DNA from: Pseudomonas batumici
GTDB taxonomy: Bacteria; Pseudomonadota; Gammaproteobacteria; Pseudomonadales; Pseudomonadaceae
Reading direction: 5' to 3'
DNA: 64,000 nt
NCBI RefSeq assembly: GCF_000820515.1
Contig: NZ_JXDG01000041.1
Coordinates: forward strand, 1-64,000
Program-made: the position numbers and the translations under genes
Notes under the pieces: model-generated
Databases searched by the model: none
What the model saw: the letters and a program-made list of their open reading frames with translations, nothing else
Told to the model about the DNA's origin: nothing
Shown: piece by piece, positions 16,825 to 25,046 of the stretch
Layout: every line of letters begins with the position of its first letter
Position numbering within the stretch: the first letter of the stretch is position 1

Positions 16825-17754
16825 TTATTCAGGTTTTCCTCCTGGCGCCCATTTTTCACGCCAGTGAAACAGGAACACCTGAGAATTATCGACAATGCCA
16901 GGTGCCAACCGTGGCGACCAATCATCATCATGTTGATCCATATCGGCGTCATACTCGATATGGCAGCCCATTGGGCTGTTAAAGTACCAGAACCAGTTCG
17001 AACCAAAACGATGGCGCCCCGGGCCCCAATACGATTCCCACCCTTTCTCAGCGAAGGCGTAGCCGGCTTTCATGACTTCCGTCGGCCCGCCCATATGGAA
17101 CGTAAAATGCTCACATCCCTGCAGCTGAGGCGGCGTTTGGATGAAGAAGAGCGTGTGGTGATCCGAAGTGCCGGCAGGACGCAGAAACGGGCCCATTCCG
17201 ATGAACTTGTCCGTGACCTTGAAGCCAAGACGATCGGCGTAGAAACGCTCAGCCTTTTCGGCATCAGGAACGAAATAAACCACATGGGAAAGCGTCCGCG
17301 GCTTGGGAGCGGGTTCTGCGGTGTCGATGCTGACGCCGGTGATGTTCGCGGGGCGGTGAACATCACCCGGAGCGTTTACCCGCTCTGCCTTCAACTGATG
17401 CGGCTTTCTTACCGAGATCTGAAACCCCAGCACGAAGCCGAGATCATCAACCAACTCCAACGAACCATCCGCCAAAACCTTGACTTCACGCTCACCGTCG
17501 AATTCTTGCTTGATGCTGTCCAGCGTGGCGGCGTCTTTCACGCCATACACGGTCTTGCGCAACATATTTGCAGTAGGCAAGTTCCAAGCAGGCAGGCTTG
17601 GATCATCGCCACGCTTGATGACCACACCGGTTCCGTCTAGCGCCTCGAACCGACCGTCCCCTACAGGCTCAAGACCGTAATCCTTCAGGAAGCGCTCGCA
17701 GAGCGCGACATCATCAACACCAAAATACAATGTGTCTGGGCCAAGGATGTTCAT
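16825..17754 (-). CDS. Extradiol ring-cleavage dioxygenase (VOC, type I)
   Basis: A 309-residue two-domain protein of the vicinal-oxygen-chelate class. Metal ligands fit the family: His157 (TLSHVVYF), His216 (CEHFTFHMGG) and Glu267 (CHIEYDAD), with the likely catalytic His200 in DHHTLFF. These enzymes cleave a catechol-type ring next to the two hydroxyls, using Fe(II) or Mn(II) and O2. The relatives with this GRHRFGSNWFWYF block are annotated broadly as catechol 2,3-dioxygenase-like. Flanked by an FAH-fold hydrolase and a Rieske ferredoxin, it should perform the ring-opening step of this cluster. The natural substrate is unknown. Confidence 0.85.
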   Translation of the reverse strand: MNILGPDTLYFGVDDVALCERFLKDYGLEPVGDGRFEALDGTGVVIKRGDDPSLPAWNLPTANMLRKTVYGVKDAATLDSIKQEFDGEREVKVLADGSLELVDDLGFVLGFQISVRKPHQLKAERVNAPGDVHRPANITGVSIDTAEPAPKPRTLSHVVYFVPDAEKAERFYADRLGFKVTDKFIGMGPFLRPAGTSDHHTLFFIQTPPQLQGCEHFTFHMGGPTEVMKAGYAFAEKGWESYWGPGRHRFGSNWFWYFNSPMGCHIEYDADMDQHDDDWSPRLAPGIVDNSQVFLFHWREKWAPGGKPE

Positions 17755-17851
17755 TTCAACACCTAATCAAAGATTGAGTTTTTGTTGTGTCAGGCCCACT
17801 CTTCAAATCGGGCCTGATATCTTCGATGTGCTCGTGAATGACACGCACACG

Positions 17852-18850
17852 TCACATGAACGGCTTACGTTCCTCAGGCCACCAGAGGCCAGCGATCGGT
17901 TGCCCCATCGTGTTGCGAAGCGTTCCGACTCCTTCGACGATCATTTCGACAACGTCACCCGGCTGGAGCCTGCGATCCAGTTCAAGAGCGGACCCTCCCC
18001 CCATCGTACCCGAACCAATTACATCGCCCGGCACAATGGTTTCGCCCAGGCTTGCCCAAGCAATGAGCTCAGCTATCGTCCACAATTTATTGGAGCTGTC
18101 TCCTTTACCCCACGTCTCGCCATTGACTCGAACTTCCATGCCGATCCGATCGAGATCTTTGAATTCGTCCACCGTGGTGATCCACGGCCCGATACCGTAG
18201 GCAAAATCCTTGCACTTGGTCGGCCCCATCTGAATCGGCATCTCGATCGCTTGACGATCCCGGGAGCTGAAATCATTGAAGATGGTAATGCCGAATAGAT
18301 GATCAAGCGCGTTCTCAGGCCGCAGACTTTCGCCACGCTTACCGATGACATAGCCCAGCTCGAGCTCGTAGTCCATATGCTCGATATAGCCTGGCCACGG
18401 GACTTCCGCTTCATGCCCGATGACCGTATGGGGCGTGCCTTTGAAATAGCCAGGCACCTTTAGAAGGCTAGGAGTAGGCGCATGCTTGAATTTCTCATGA
18501 AAGCCTTTGATGTGGCCTACGAACGTCAAGCCATCACGCACGACCGATGGGTCTGATGCCGGCAACCACTGCACGTGCTCGAATGAAGTGGAGTACGCAT
18601 CCGGCCGCTTTGCGTTGATCCTTTCGGCCGCCTGGATAAATGGCGCACCCAGGGCGATTGCCGCCGACATGCTGCCCGGGAAAACAGCCTCTGCGTACTT
18701 CAACGAAGCTTCACGAGTAGAGCCCTCCTTGACCAACTGCTCCTGGAGCACACGTTTCAGGTCGATGACGCGCTTCTCTTCTGGCACTACGAGCACCAGA
18801 CGCGCTTCCGCTCCGTCGGGCCCATTTACAGAAATTCGGCCTAGCTTCAT
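17852..18850 (-). CDS. Fumarylacetoacetate hydrolase-family protein (cluster copy 2)
   Basis: A 332-residue FAH-fold protein. The metal-binding Glu-x-Glu appears in MDYELELGYVIGKRGE, followed by IFNDFSSRDRQ and the late VIGSGTMGGGS block. The family hydrolyses C-C bonds in 1,3-diketo acids or decarboxylates and hydrates ring-cleavage products. It starts the minus-strand unit with the dioxygenase, so it likely acts on the ring-fission product. A TetR gene diverges from it, with a candidate operator 70 bases upstream. An inverted repeat (17790-17797 with 17810-17817) lies in the 97-base gap to the dioxygenase gene. Confidence 0.85.
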   Translation of the reverse strand: MKLGRISVNGPDGAEARLVLVVPEEKRVIDLKRVLQEQLVKEGSTREASLKYAEAVFPGSMSAAIALGAPFIQAAERINAKRPDAYSTSFEHVQWLPASDPSVVRDGLTFVGHIKGFHEKFKHAPTPSLLKVPGYFKGTPHTVIGHEAEVPWPGYIEHMDYELELGYVIGKRGESLRPENALDHLFGITIFNDFSSRDRQAIEMPIQMGPTKCKDFAYGIGPWITTVDEFKDLDRIGMEVRVNGETWGKGDSSNKLWTIAELIAWASLGETIVPGDVIGSGTMGGGSALELDRRLQPGDVVEMIVEGVGTLRNTMGQPIAGLWWPEERKPFM

Positions 18851-18919
18851 GTGTTCTCCCTCTTTTTATTGAAATGACTCTTGAGAGCCGGCATTTAGGT
18901 TTGCACGGCTAAAACATAT

Positions 18920-18933
18920 ACGGCACGTACCGT
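18920..18933. promoter_or_regulatory. Candidate TetR operator, site 1
   Basis: ACGGCACGTACCGT is a 14-bp near-palindrome around ACGT in the divergent space between the FAH gene and the TetR gene. Closely related 14-mers occur at 22511 and 24922, each in front of another minus-strand gene of the cluster. Confidence 0.55.
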
Positions 18934-19150
18934 TTTGTAAAGTGCCGCACGTAGGTTGATCTATCTGCTGCATTCCCGAGCGATGGGCCTCCCCTGCGGC
19001 AGCGTGTTCAGCAACCCGATGGGCGCGGTGCCATCAACATTCGCTTTTTCGGTAAACGCCAAATATACTGATCGAATCGTTTCGTTATGCTTAAAAAATG
19101 TTCAAAATCAGCCAAACGGCGTCGTTCATCGGAGTAAAGGAACCCTATCA

Positions 19151-19759
19151 ATGCAGGTCAAGAAAGCCGCATCGAGTGACAAATCACCTGTTGGTCGCCC
19201 GCGTAGCGAAGCGACGCGCCGTCAAATCCTGGATGCGGTTATCCACCTGCTGCAGGACAAATCGATCCAGGCCATCTCCATTGAAGCGATTGCTCGAGAG
19301 GCAGGGGTGAGTAAGGCGACCATCTATCGGTGGTGGGATTCAAAGGCGTCGGTGGTCATCGATGCGTTCATCGAAAACCACTTGGTAAAAACGACGTTTC
19401 CGCGTGGCATGCGCCCACGGGACGCCATAGCGCATCATTTTCGCTCATTGGTCGCACAGTACTCTGGATGGCCTGGGCGATTGGTTGCTCAACTTATTGC
19501 CGAAGGTCAATCCGACCCCAGCATACTTCGCGCCTTTCGGGAGCGCTTTCATTACGGAAGGCGAGCCGTTGTCAGAGAAATGCTTGAGGAGTGGAAAAGC
19601 AGCGGCGACATTCCAAGCGACAGCAACGTCGAAGTACTTATGGACTTGATCTATGCCCCAGTCTACATGCGCCTGATGATCGGGCATGCCCCTCTGGACG
19701 AGGCCTTTGCTGAATCACATATTAATTATCTCTGCCACTTGCTGGGCTCCAAGCCCTGA
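19151..19759 (+). CDS. TetR-family transcriptional regulator
   Basis: A 202-residue regulator. The helix-turn-helix is clear: RSEATRRQILDAVIHLLQDK, then ISIEAIAREAGVSKATIYRW and WWDSKASVVIDAF. The C-terminal ligand domain is of the TetR_C/AefR-like type. I placed the start at the ATG at 19151, which has AAAGGAAC upstream; the longer frame from 18956 runs through the promoter region. It diverges from the FAH-dioxygenase-ferredoxin unit and is the only regulator gene inside the cluster. Repression relieved by a pathway compound is the usual mode. Confidence 0.88.
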   Translation: MQVKKAASSDKSPVGRPRSEATRRQILDAVIHLLQDKSIQAISIEAIAREAGVSKATIYRWWDSKASVVIDAFIENHLVKTTFPRGMRPRDAIAHHFRSLVAQYSGWPGRLVAQLIAEGQSDPSILRAFRERFHYGRRAVVREMLEEWKSSGDIPSDSNVEVLMDLIYAPVYMRLMIGHAPLDEAFAESHINYLCHLLGSKP

Positions 19760-19788
19760 GCAGATTATTGCAACACAACATCCAAAAA

Positions 19789-19810
19789 GAACCGGCCTAG
19801 CGGCCGGTTC
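19789..19810 (-). terminator. Rho-independent terminator of the monooxygenase gene
   Basis: Nine-base stem GAACCGGCC/GGCCGGTTC with a TAGC loop. An A run on the plus strand (19784-19788) becomes a U tract for minus-strand transcripts. It stops transcription from the FAD monooxygenase gene and can also serve tetR, which converges on it. Confidence 0.8.
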
Positions 19811-19834
19811 GTATCGGCAGGGCTAAACGCCCCG

Positions 19835-20941
19835 TTAGCAAGGCTGAGCGATAAACTGGTAACTCTCCATCAGCAATTTTGCGCTCTTTTCGCGGTTTTC
19901 CAGGGGATTTTGCTCATAGACTGAAAGTTGATAGGACGCATCGAAAATTCTTTTCACCCGATCAAATCGACGTTGGCTGTACATATTCAAAGCCTCATCA
20001 ACAGGATGATCTGATAATACTTGGGCCAATACCACGGCATCTTCGACGGCCATGCCTCCACCGGAAGTAAGCTGCGGTGTCGGAGCATGCGCAGCATCGC
20101 CCAGCAACACGATACGGTTCCGGTGCCAAGGTGCAGGAACCAACGTGATATCAAACGGCCGAAACAGCACATCAGCAGGCGATTTTATTTGCTCCAATGC
20201 ATCACGAATCAGAGGGGCATCATAGGAGCGAAGCCGTTCGATCAGTAACCCGTCAAGCTCATCATCAGGGTAGCGGAGGTGTTCTTGGCTGTTCTCCATG
20301 TGGAAGAGATAGCAGCTTTCTGCCGACGTTGGCAGAACACCAACCGCCGTACCATTCGCCGCTCGGAATATATGAAATCCGTCAAGAGATGCCGGTCGCC
20401 GAGCATTGAAACGCCAAACACTTTGCTTGGCAAATCTTGGGCGAAACTCCTGACCAAAAAACTGATCTCTCAATCGCGAGAACGCACCGTCAGCGGCGAC
20501 CAGCAAATCATATTCCGCTTCGGAGCCATCGGTAAACCTCACCAACACAGCGCGGCCATCATCGCGCACCGACTCTATTGAAATATTTTTACTCAGTATT
20601 GCGCCACGCCGAGTCGCGTGCGACTCCAGGACATGTGAAAGTTCAGGGCGTTTGATACCACAGTTGTCCCCAATTGGACAAGCCATGATCGAACTCCCAG
20701 TTGAATCAAACTCACGGAACATATGAAAAGGCGCACCACGCTCCAAGCAATCACTTTTCAACCCGATCGAATCAAGCGCCCGCAAGGTGTTACCTAATAG
20801 ACAGATACCCGTTCCTGCCGCAGAAATGCACGGTTTGTTATCGATGGCATGAACCTCAATACCACGATCCGCAAGTGCACAGGCTAACGCACCGCCGCCG
20901 ATGCCAGTGCCTACAATCAGTACCTTATTGATCTTTTGCAT
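19835..20941 (-). CDS. FAD-dependent aromatic monooxygenase (PHBH class A)
   Basis: A 368-residue flavoprotein. Motifs in order: the N-terminal dinucleotide fold GTGIGGGALACALADRG (GxGxxG), the NAD(P)H/FAD segment YDLLVAADGAFSRLR (DG motif), and the late FAD-ribityl motif VLLGDAAHAPTPQLTSGGGM. This is the salicylate or 6-hydroxynicotinate hydroxylase class, which adds a hydroxyl to an already oxygenated ring at the expense of NAD(P)H. It would supply the catechol-like substrate for the extradiol dioxygenase of this cluster. It is transcribed toward tetR and lies about 90 bases from the BKACE gene upstream. Confidence 0.85.
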   Translation of the reverse strand: MQKINKVLIVGTGIGGGALACALADRGIEVHAIDNKPCISAAGTGICLLGNTLRALDSIGLKSDCLERGAPFHMFREFDSTGSSIMACPIGDNCGIKRPELSHVLESHATRRGAILSKNISIESVRDDGRAVLVRFTDGSEAEYDLLVAADGAFSRLRDQFFGQEFRPRFAKQSVWRFNARRPASLDGFHIFRAANGTAVGVLPTSAESCYLFHMENSQEHLRYPDDELDGLLIERLRSYDAPLIRDALEQIKSPADVLFRPFDITLVPAPWHRNRIVLLGDAAHAPTPQLTSGGGMAVEDAVVLAQVLSDHPVDEALNMYSQRRFDRVKRIFDASYQLSVYEQNPLENREKSAKLLMESYQFIAQPC

Positions 20942-21031
20942 TTTGCTCCACCCTTAACTTATTTTTGTATTTAGGACAGACAATGATTTCATAAGAAGGG
21001 AAAGCCCCCTCAACGCCTGACGATTAAGAGA

Positions 21032-21958
21032 CTAGAAAGCCGTGTTAGACGCCCCCTTCAACGCGAGCATTTCGCGCGCCTCGTCAGGGGTAGCGACTCC
21101 AAAGCCCAACTCCTCAATAATCTTCCTGATTTTTCGAACCTGGGCCGCATTCGAAACGGCCAGTTCGCCACGACCGATATACAAGCTATCCTCCAGCCCC
21201 ACCCGGACGTTTCCTCCCATGATGGCAGCAAGCGTCGCCAGGGGAAGCTGTTCTTTACCCGCACCCAGCACAGACCAGTGGTAGTCGGAACCAAACAAAC
21301 GATCCGCGGTACGCTTTTGATGCAGCACATCCTCGATGTGAGCCCCCATGGCGCCGCGCAGCCCAAAAATTGTCTGAATGAACAGCGGAGGCTTAACCAG
21401 GCCCTTGTCCAAAAAGTACTTCAGCGTGTACAGGTGGCTGACGTCGTAGCACTCAAACTCAAAGCGCGTCCCGGATCCGCCAATGGTTTGCAAGATCCAC
21501 TCAATATCGGAAAACGTGTTTCTGAACACGAGATCTTTGGTGGCATTGAGATGCTCCACTTCCCAGCCATACTTCCAATTTCGTTCCTTGCTGGCCATCT
21601 CGGAAAGGTTGAGATTTATTGACCCCATGTTCAAAGAACACATCTCCGGCTTCAAAGCGACGCCGGCAGCCGCCCTTTCGTCAATGGGCATGCCCGGACC
21701 GCCACCGCCAGTCGAAACGTTCACAATCGCATCCGTTTCGGATTTGATCCGGGACACGAATTGACGGAAAATCTCAGGATCGCCGGTAGGCCGACCATCC
21801 TCGGGATTACGAGCATGAAGATGAACGATCGCGGCTCCCGCCTTGACTGCTTCAATGGCTTGATCGGCAATCTCTTCAGGCGTAACCGGCAGATAAGGCG
21901 ACATCGACGGCGTATGCGCCCCACCGGTAATGGCCGCAGTAATGATGATTTTTCTCAC
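21032..21958 (-). CDS. Beta-keto acid cleavage enzyme (BKACE, DUF849)
   Basis: A 308-residue TIM-barrel protein of the BKACE family. Zinc ligands show as the His pair in VHLHARNPEDGRPTGD and the Glu in VGLEDSLYIGRGE, with the adjacent Asp. The VNVSTGGGG loop holds the active-site Ser and Thr. The family condenses a beta-keto acid with acetyl-CoA, giving acetoacetate and a CoA ester. It overlaps the cupin gene by four bases (ATGA), so they are translationally coupled. In this cluster it would take a beta-keto acid released after ring cleavage. That role is inference. Confidence 0.88.
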   Translation of the reverse strand: MRKIIITAAITGGAHTPSMSPYLPVTPEEIADQAIEAVKAGAAIVHLHARNPEDGRPTGDPEIFRQFVSRIKSETDAIVNVSTGGGGPGMPIDERAAAGVALKPEMCSLNMGSINLNLSEMASKERNWKYGWEVEHLNATKDLVFRNTFSDIEWILQTIGGSGTRFEFECYDVSHLYTLKYFLDKGLVKPPLFIQTIFGLRGAMGAHIEDVLHQKRTADRLFGSDYHWSVLGAGKEQLPLATLAAIMGGNVRVGLEDSLYIGRGELAVSNAAQVRKIRKIIEELGFGVATPDEAREMLALKGASNTAF

Positions 21959-22494
21959 AGCGCCTCTCCTTCATTCAATGCCAGCAAAACAAACAGCATT
22001 CGGCAATTGCGACCTGACCGATTCGACCAACTGTGGTTGGTGGCTCGCTGAACCAGAACGTCGCCAGGGTGCATGACGGTCTCACCCCGATCCATCAGGG
22101 CGACAATTTCACCTTCGAGTACCACGGCGTAATCAAGCGACTCCGTCTTGTGGAACCAAAAATGCCGCGGTTCGTTCTTGTCCCGAACACCTTCACTGTC
22201 GAGAAACTCGACCAGCTTTTCTTGGTCATAAGTCTCGTCAGGGGGGAAGTCGACGATGCGAAGCAACGAACCTTCTTCAGAATGGAACCCGAATTTGTGT
22301 CCTGCCGGCGCAGGGTCCAGACCCACAGCGCGTCCTGCCCCTGTGGCCCAGACAACCTGAGCGACAGGCTTACCAGGTTGAGCGAGCACATTGGGCGTAT
22401 TTCCATCGCTGGTGAAAACCGATTCGCCGGCTTGGTTATGCCCCGTCACGATCCGGCGAACAGGCTTGTAATCCAATTTAGTCATATTATTCAT
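21955..22494 (-). CDS. Cupin-domain protein
   Basis: A 179-residue protein with one cupin barrel. The typical second motif PGDVLVQRATNHSW is near the C-terminus, and HFWFHKTESLDYAVVLEGE is the first motif. Such cupins often accompany aromatic-degradation genes, but their reaction is mostly unknown; isomerase, small dioxygenase or ligand binding are all possible. ATG at 22494 (MNNMTKLDY) is used; the ATG three codons later is an alternative. A TetR-like operator sits 17 bases upstream, so this gene probably begins its own transcript with the BKACE gene. Confidence 0.8.
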   Translation of the reverse strand: MNNMTKLDYKPVRRIVTGHNQAGESVFTSDGNTPNVLAQPGKPVAQVVWATGAGRAVGLDPAPAGHKFGFHSEEGSLLRIVDFPPDETYDQEKLVEFLDSEGVRDKNEPRHFWFHKTESLDYAVVLEGEIVALMDRGETVMHPGDVLVQRATNHSWSNRSGRNCRMLFVLLALNEGEAL

Positions 22495-22510
22495 TTAACT
22501 GCCTTTAAAA

Positions 22511-22524
22511 ACGATACGTATAGT
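22511..22524. promoter_or_regulatory. Candidate TetR operator, site 2
   Basis: ACGATACGTATAGT, one mismatch pair away from a perfect palindrome. It differs from site 3 (24922, reverse strand) at only one position, and lies in the AT-rich 59-bp gap before the cupin gene. Confidence 0.55.
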
Positions 22525-22553
22525 ATTTTAATTATCTAAAATTTTTTGCCGTA

Positions 22554-23024
22554 TCACGCTGCCTGGAAACGATTGACCGCCATGACCAGAAAGGTTGCCG
22601 AGGCACTGGCAACGAGCAGTTCGCGCTGTGGGTCATACAGCTCAGCTTTGGCGAATGCGATCTGACGCCCCACACGTTCCACAGAAGCAACGGCCTTCAA
22701 CAGCGACGGTCGAGCCGCCGCCTGCATGTTCACTGTGATGCTTGTTGTGGCGCAGGTTTGACCACAAGGGAGCTTGCTGAGCACAGCAAACGCCATGGCA
22801 TAGTCGAGCATGGTCATCAATGTACCGCCACAGACCACCCCGTTACCTTGAATGGTCGTTGCAGGTGCTTCGAAACTGAGTTCGACCGTTCCAGGCTGGC
22901 CTTTAACCAGGCGTGCGCTGAGCGCGCTTAGCCCAGCGGTCAGCTCAAGAGGGATATCGAACCGAGCCTCTGAAATGACACACTCCAAGAAAGCGCGGTC
23001 TGGATTGTCAACGATCGTCTGCAT
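22554..23024 (-). CDS. PaaI-type hot-dog thioesterase
   Basis: A 156-residue single hot-dog domain of the PaaI/YdiI class, which hydrolyses aryl- or acyl-CoA thioesters. The core helix region is NGVVCGGTLMTMLDYAMAFA, and the following strand is TTSITVNMQAAA. The usual His of the HGG turn is a Cys here (CGG), while the Asp of LDYA that acts in catalysis is kept. It lies between the FAH gene (11 bases away) and the cupin gene. In the pathway it would release a free acid from a CoA ester, or clear dead-end CoA esters. Confidence 0.82.
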   Translation of the reverse strand: MQTIVDNPDRAFLECVISEARFDIPLELTAGLSALSARLVKGQPGTVELSFEAPATTIQGNGVVCGGTLMTMLDYAMAFAVLSKLPCGQTCATTSITVNMQAAARPSLLKAVASVERVGRQIAFAKAELYDPQRELLVASASATFLVMAVNRFQAA

Positions 23025-23035
23025 TACCTGTCACC

Positions 23036-24025
23036 TCAACCGTTGTGACTGACGCACTTTTGCCGCTGCACACCCAGCCCGGCAATCTCGCCAACCATGA
23101 TGTCGCCGTCGTGCAAGAAGCGATTGTAGTGAGTGCCATTACCTGCGGGCGAACCGGTGCAGATAACATCGCCCGGCAAAAGCTTCGCGTATTTCGAGAT
23201 ATAGGCAATCTGCTGTTCGATGCCGAACAACATGTCCGCGGTAGTTTCGTCTTGCATCGTCTGACCGGACACGGTCAATCGCATGGAGAGATTGTGCGGA
23301 TCTTCTATGAATTGCTTTGGAACCAGGTACGGGCCAAGCGGAAGAAAACCGGGTTGACCTTTTGACCTCATCCAATCCGTACCCAGCATTTTGTAATCGG
23401 TACGAGGGATGAGGTCACGCGCGGAGATGTCATTGACGATCGTATAGCCGGCCACATAATCCATGGCGTCCTCCGCCCGAATGTTATAGCCCTCCTTGCC
23501 GATCACCACGGCCAGCTCCAGCTCCCAGTCCGGCTTGGTGGTAGTGGGTGGCAGCACCAAGTCCTCATAGGCACCCGAGATCGCGGAGACGGGCTTGGTG
23601 AACACATAGGGTTCTCCATTCGCCACCCTTTGATCCATCATCTCTTCAGCCCACTTCCTGAGCTCTTCCTTACTCAAACCTTCGGGCCCGACATTGGAGT
23701 CAACGGTCAGATCAACGACATGCTTGCGGTAGTTCGCGCCCGTGCAGAATACCTGGCGGGGAAGGTCAATGGCGGGGTGGAAGGTCAGTTGATCTTCAGC
23801 GTACCAGGAGGAAGTGGATGGTTTTCCTGCAACCCGCTCAAGCGCGGCCAAGCTGGTTTCCCAATTTTCGAGTAGCGCCAGGACGCTTTTCCCCTTAAGG
23901 GCGTCGACACCAAATTCCTCGGCCAAACTGCCGATGGATGCGACCTTGCCTTCTACAAAGAGCCCAGCGAAACGTTGCTGAGGAGTGGACTTCAAAGAAA
24001 ACGTCCCAAGCGAAAATTTCTTCAT
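23036..24025 (-). CDS. Fumarylacetoacetate hydrolase-family protein (cluster copy 1)
   Basis: A 329-residue FAH-fold protein with the metal-binding DWELELAVVIGKEG, IVNDISARDL and the closing VICTGSPAGNG block. It is clearly different from the copy at 17852 (other N-terminus, other spacing), so the two probably act on different intermediates, for example one as hydrolase and one as decarboxylase or hydratase. It sits 18 bases after the solute-binding-like gene and 11 before the thioesterase gene, in one minus-strand unit with them. Confidence 0.86.
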   Translation of the reverse strand: MKKFSLGTFSLKSTPQQRFAGLFVEGKVASIGSLAEEFGVDALKGKSVLALLENWETSLAALERVAGKPSTSSWYAEDQLTFHPAIDLPRQVFCTGANYRKHVVDLTVDSNVGPEGLSKEELRKWAEEMMDQRVANGEPYVFTKPVSAISGAYEDLVLPPTTTKPDWELELAVVIGKEGYNIRAEDAMDYVAGYTIVNDISARDLIPRTDYKMLGTDWMRSKGQPGFLPLGPYLVPKQFIEDPHNLSMRLTVSGQTMQDETTADMLFGIEQQIAYISKYAKLLPGDVICTGSPAGNGTHYNRFLHDGDIMVGEIAGLGVQRQKCVSHNG

Positions 24026-24043
24026 TTTTCTCTCCGAAAACTG

Positions 24044-24886
24044 TTACAGAAAAGAGCAATCTACAATTTGCTCATACGTGGACTCTGCGCCTGGCAAACC
24101 CAGCTCAGCTCGCTGCGCGATAAGAAGCTCTATGCCTCCGCGATCAGGGGTCAGCGTTTTAGGGAATGTGTTAATCAGCGCTGTTACCGCTTCCGAGGGA
24201 AGACCAAGATCCTCCAGGGACTCTTTCAGCCTGACCTCGTTTGCAGGCAAGGTGCTCAAGGATTCCTGCAGCAGGAAAACCCAGGTTTTCAAGCTCTCGA
24301 GGGCATGTCCTGCTGACTTCCTCACCACCAAGCCCTGGCCAGGGAAGCTGGGGAACACGTCTTGAATCGTTGCGAGCTTGTTGTGCCCGCGCTGTACAGC
24401 CATGGTGTCGAACGGGGGGCCTAGCAAGGTTGCATCCCCCTCCCCTTCGATGAGCGCGGAGAAACGCTCACGTACACCGCCTATGGGCGTGAGTCGATAG
24501 TCGTTCAGGCCCAATCCGGTTTGCTGCAAGAGCGCCCTGAGTGCGATGACAAACCCATTCTCGGGCGCATCCACGAGAATCTTGGCGCCGGCCAAGTCCC
24601 GCGGCGAGAACACATCAGGGGATCCGATCAACTGAAGCGGCGTAGTGGTTTCAACCTGGGCAATGACCACGAAGTCTTGAGGGCCTTGCCGCTGATTCCA
24701 GTGCAGCACGTTGTCGATCGAGGTTACGACCGCGTCGACTGTGCCTTCACACAGCGACAGGTACTGCTCATCAGAAGATTGCGTCCTGGAGGACTCGAAA
24801 TTGAAACCGGCTGGCGTTTGCCAGGAGGCTGCCACGGCAATGGCAGGAGGGACGAACCACATCACACGAAGAGTGTTATTGGACAT
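24044..24886 (-). CDS. Solute-binding-like protein (SsuA/THI5 fold), no signal peptide
   Basis: A 280-residue protein with the periplasmic-binding fold of the nitrate/sulfonate/taurine class: YLSLCEGTVDAVVTSIDNVL, then FSPRDLAGAKILVDAPENGF. It begins MSNNTLRVMWFVPP with no basic, hydrophobic export signal, and no permease or ATPase gene is nearby. It might therefore be a cytoplasmic protein: an enzyme of the THI5 type, or a ligand sensor. It is the first gene of a minus-strand unit with FAH copy 1 and the thioesterase, and has a candidate TetR operator 36 bases upstream. Confidence 0.7.
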   Translation of the reverse strand: MSNNTLRVMWFVPPAIAVAASWQTPAGFNFESSRTQSSDEQYLSLCEGTVDAVVTSIDNVLHWNQRQGPQDFVVIAQVETTTPLQLIGSPDVFSPRDLAGAKILVDAPENGFVIALRALLQQTGLGLNDYRLTPIGGVRERFSALIEGEGDATLLGPPFDTMAVQRGHNKLATIQDVFPSFPGQGLVVRKSAGHALESLKTWVFLLQESLSTLPANEVRLKESLEDLGLPSEAVTALINTFPKTLTPDRGGIELLIAQRAELGLPGAESTYEQIVDCSFL

Positions 24887-24921
24887 TTTTTTATTCTCGT
24901 TCTGGGTGCCACAAATCTAAT

Positions 24922-24935
24922 ACTAGACGTATCGT
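24922..24935. promoter_or_regulatory. Candidate TetR operator, site 3
   Basis: On the minus strand ACGATACGTCTAGT, nearly the same as site 2 at 22511 (ACGATACGTATAGT) and related to site 1 at 18920. It lies in the promoter region of the solute-binding-like gene. Confidence 0.55.
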
Positions 24936-25046
24936 ATTGTCAACGAGCCAGGTCAATGTGCTGAGATCCCTCTAACAAGCTCATAAAATCAAACAGATAT
25001 GTGCTCATCCCAGGGATTTCGATGGCTATCCATCAGGACGGTGGCG

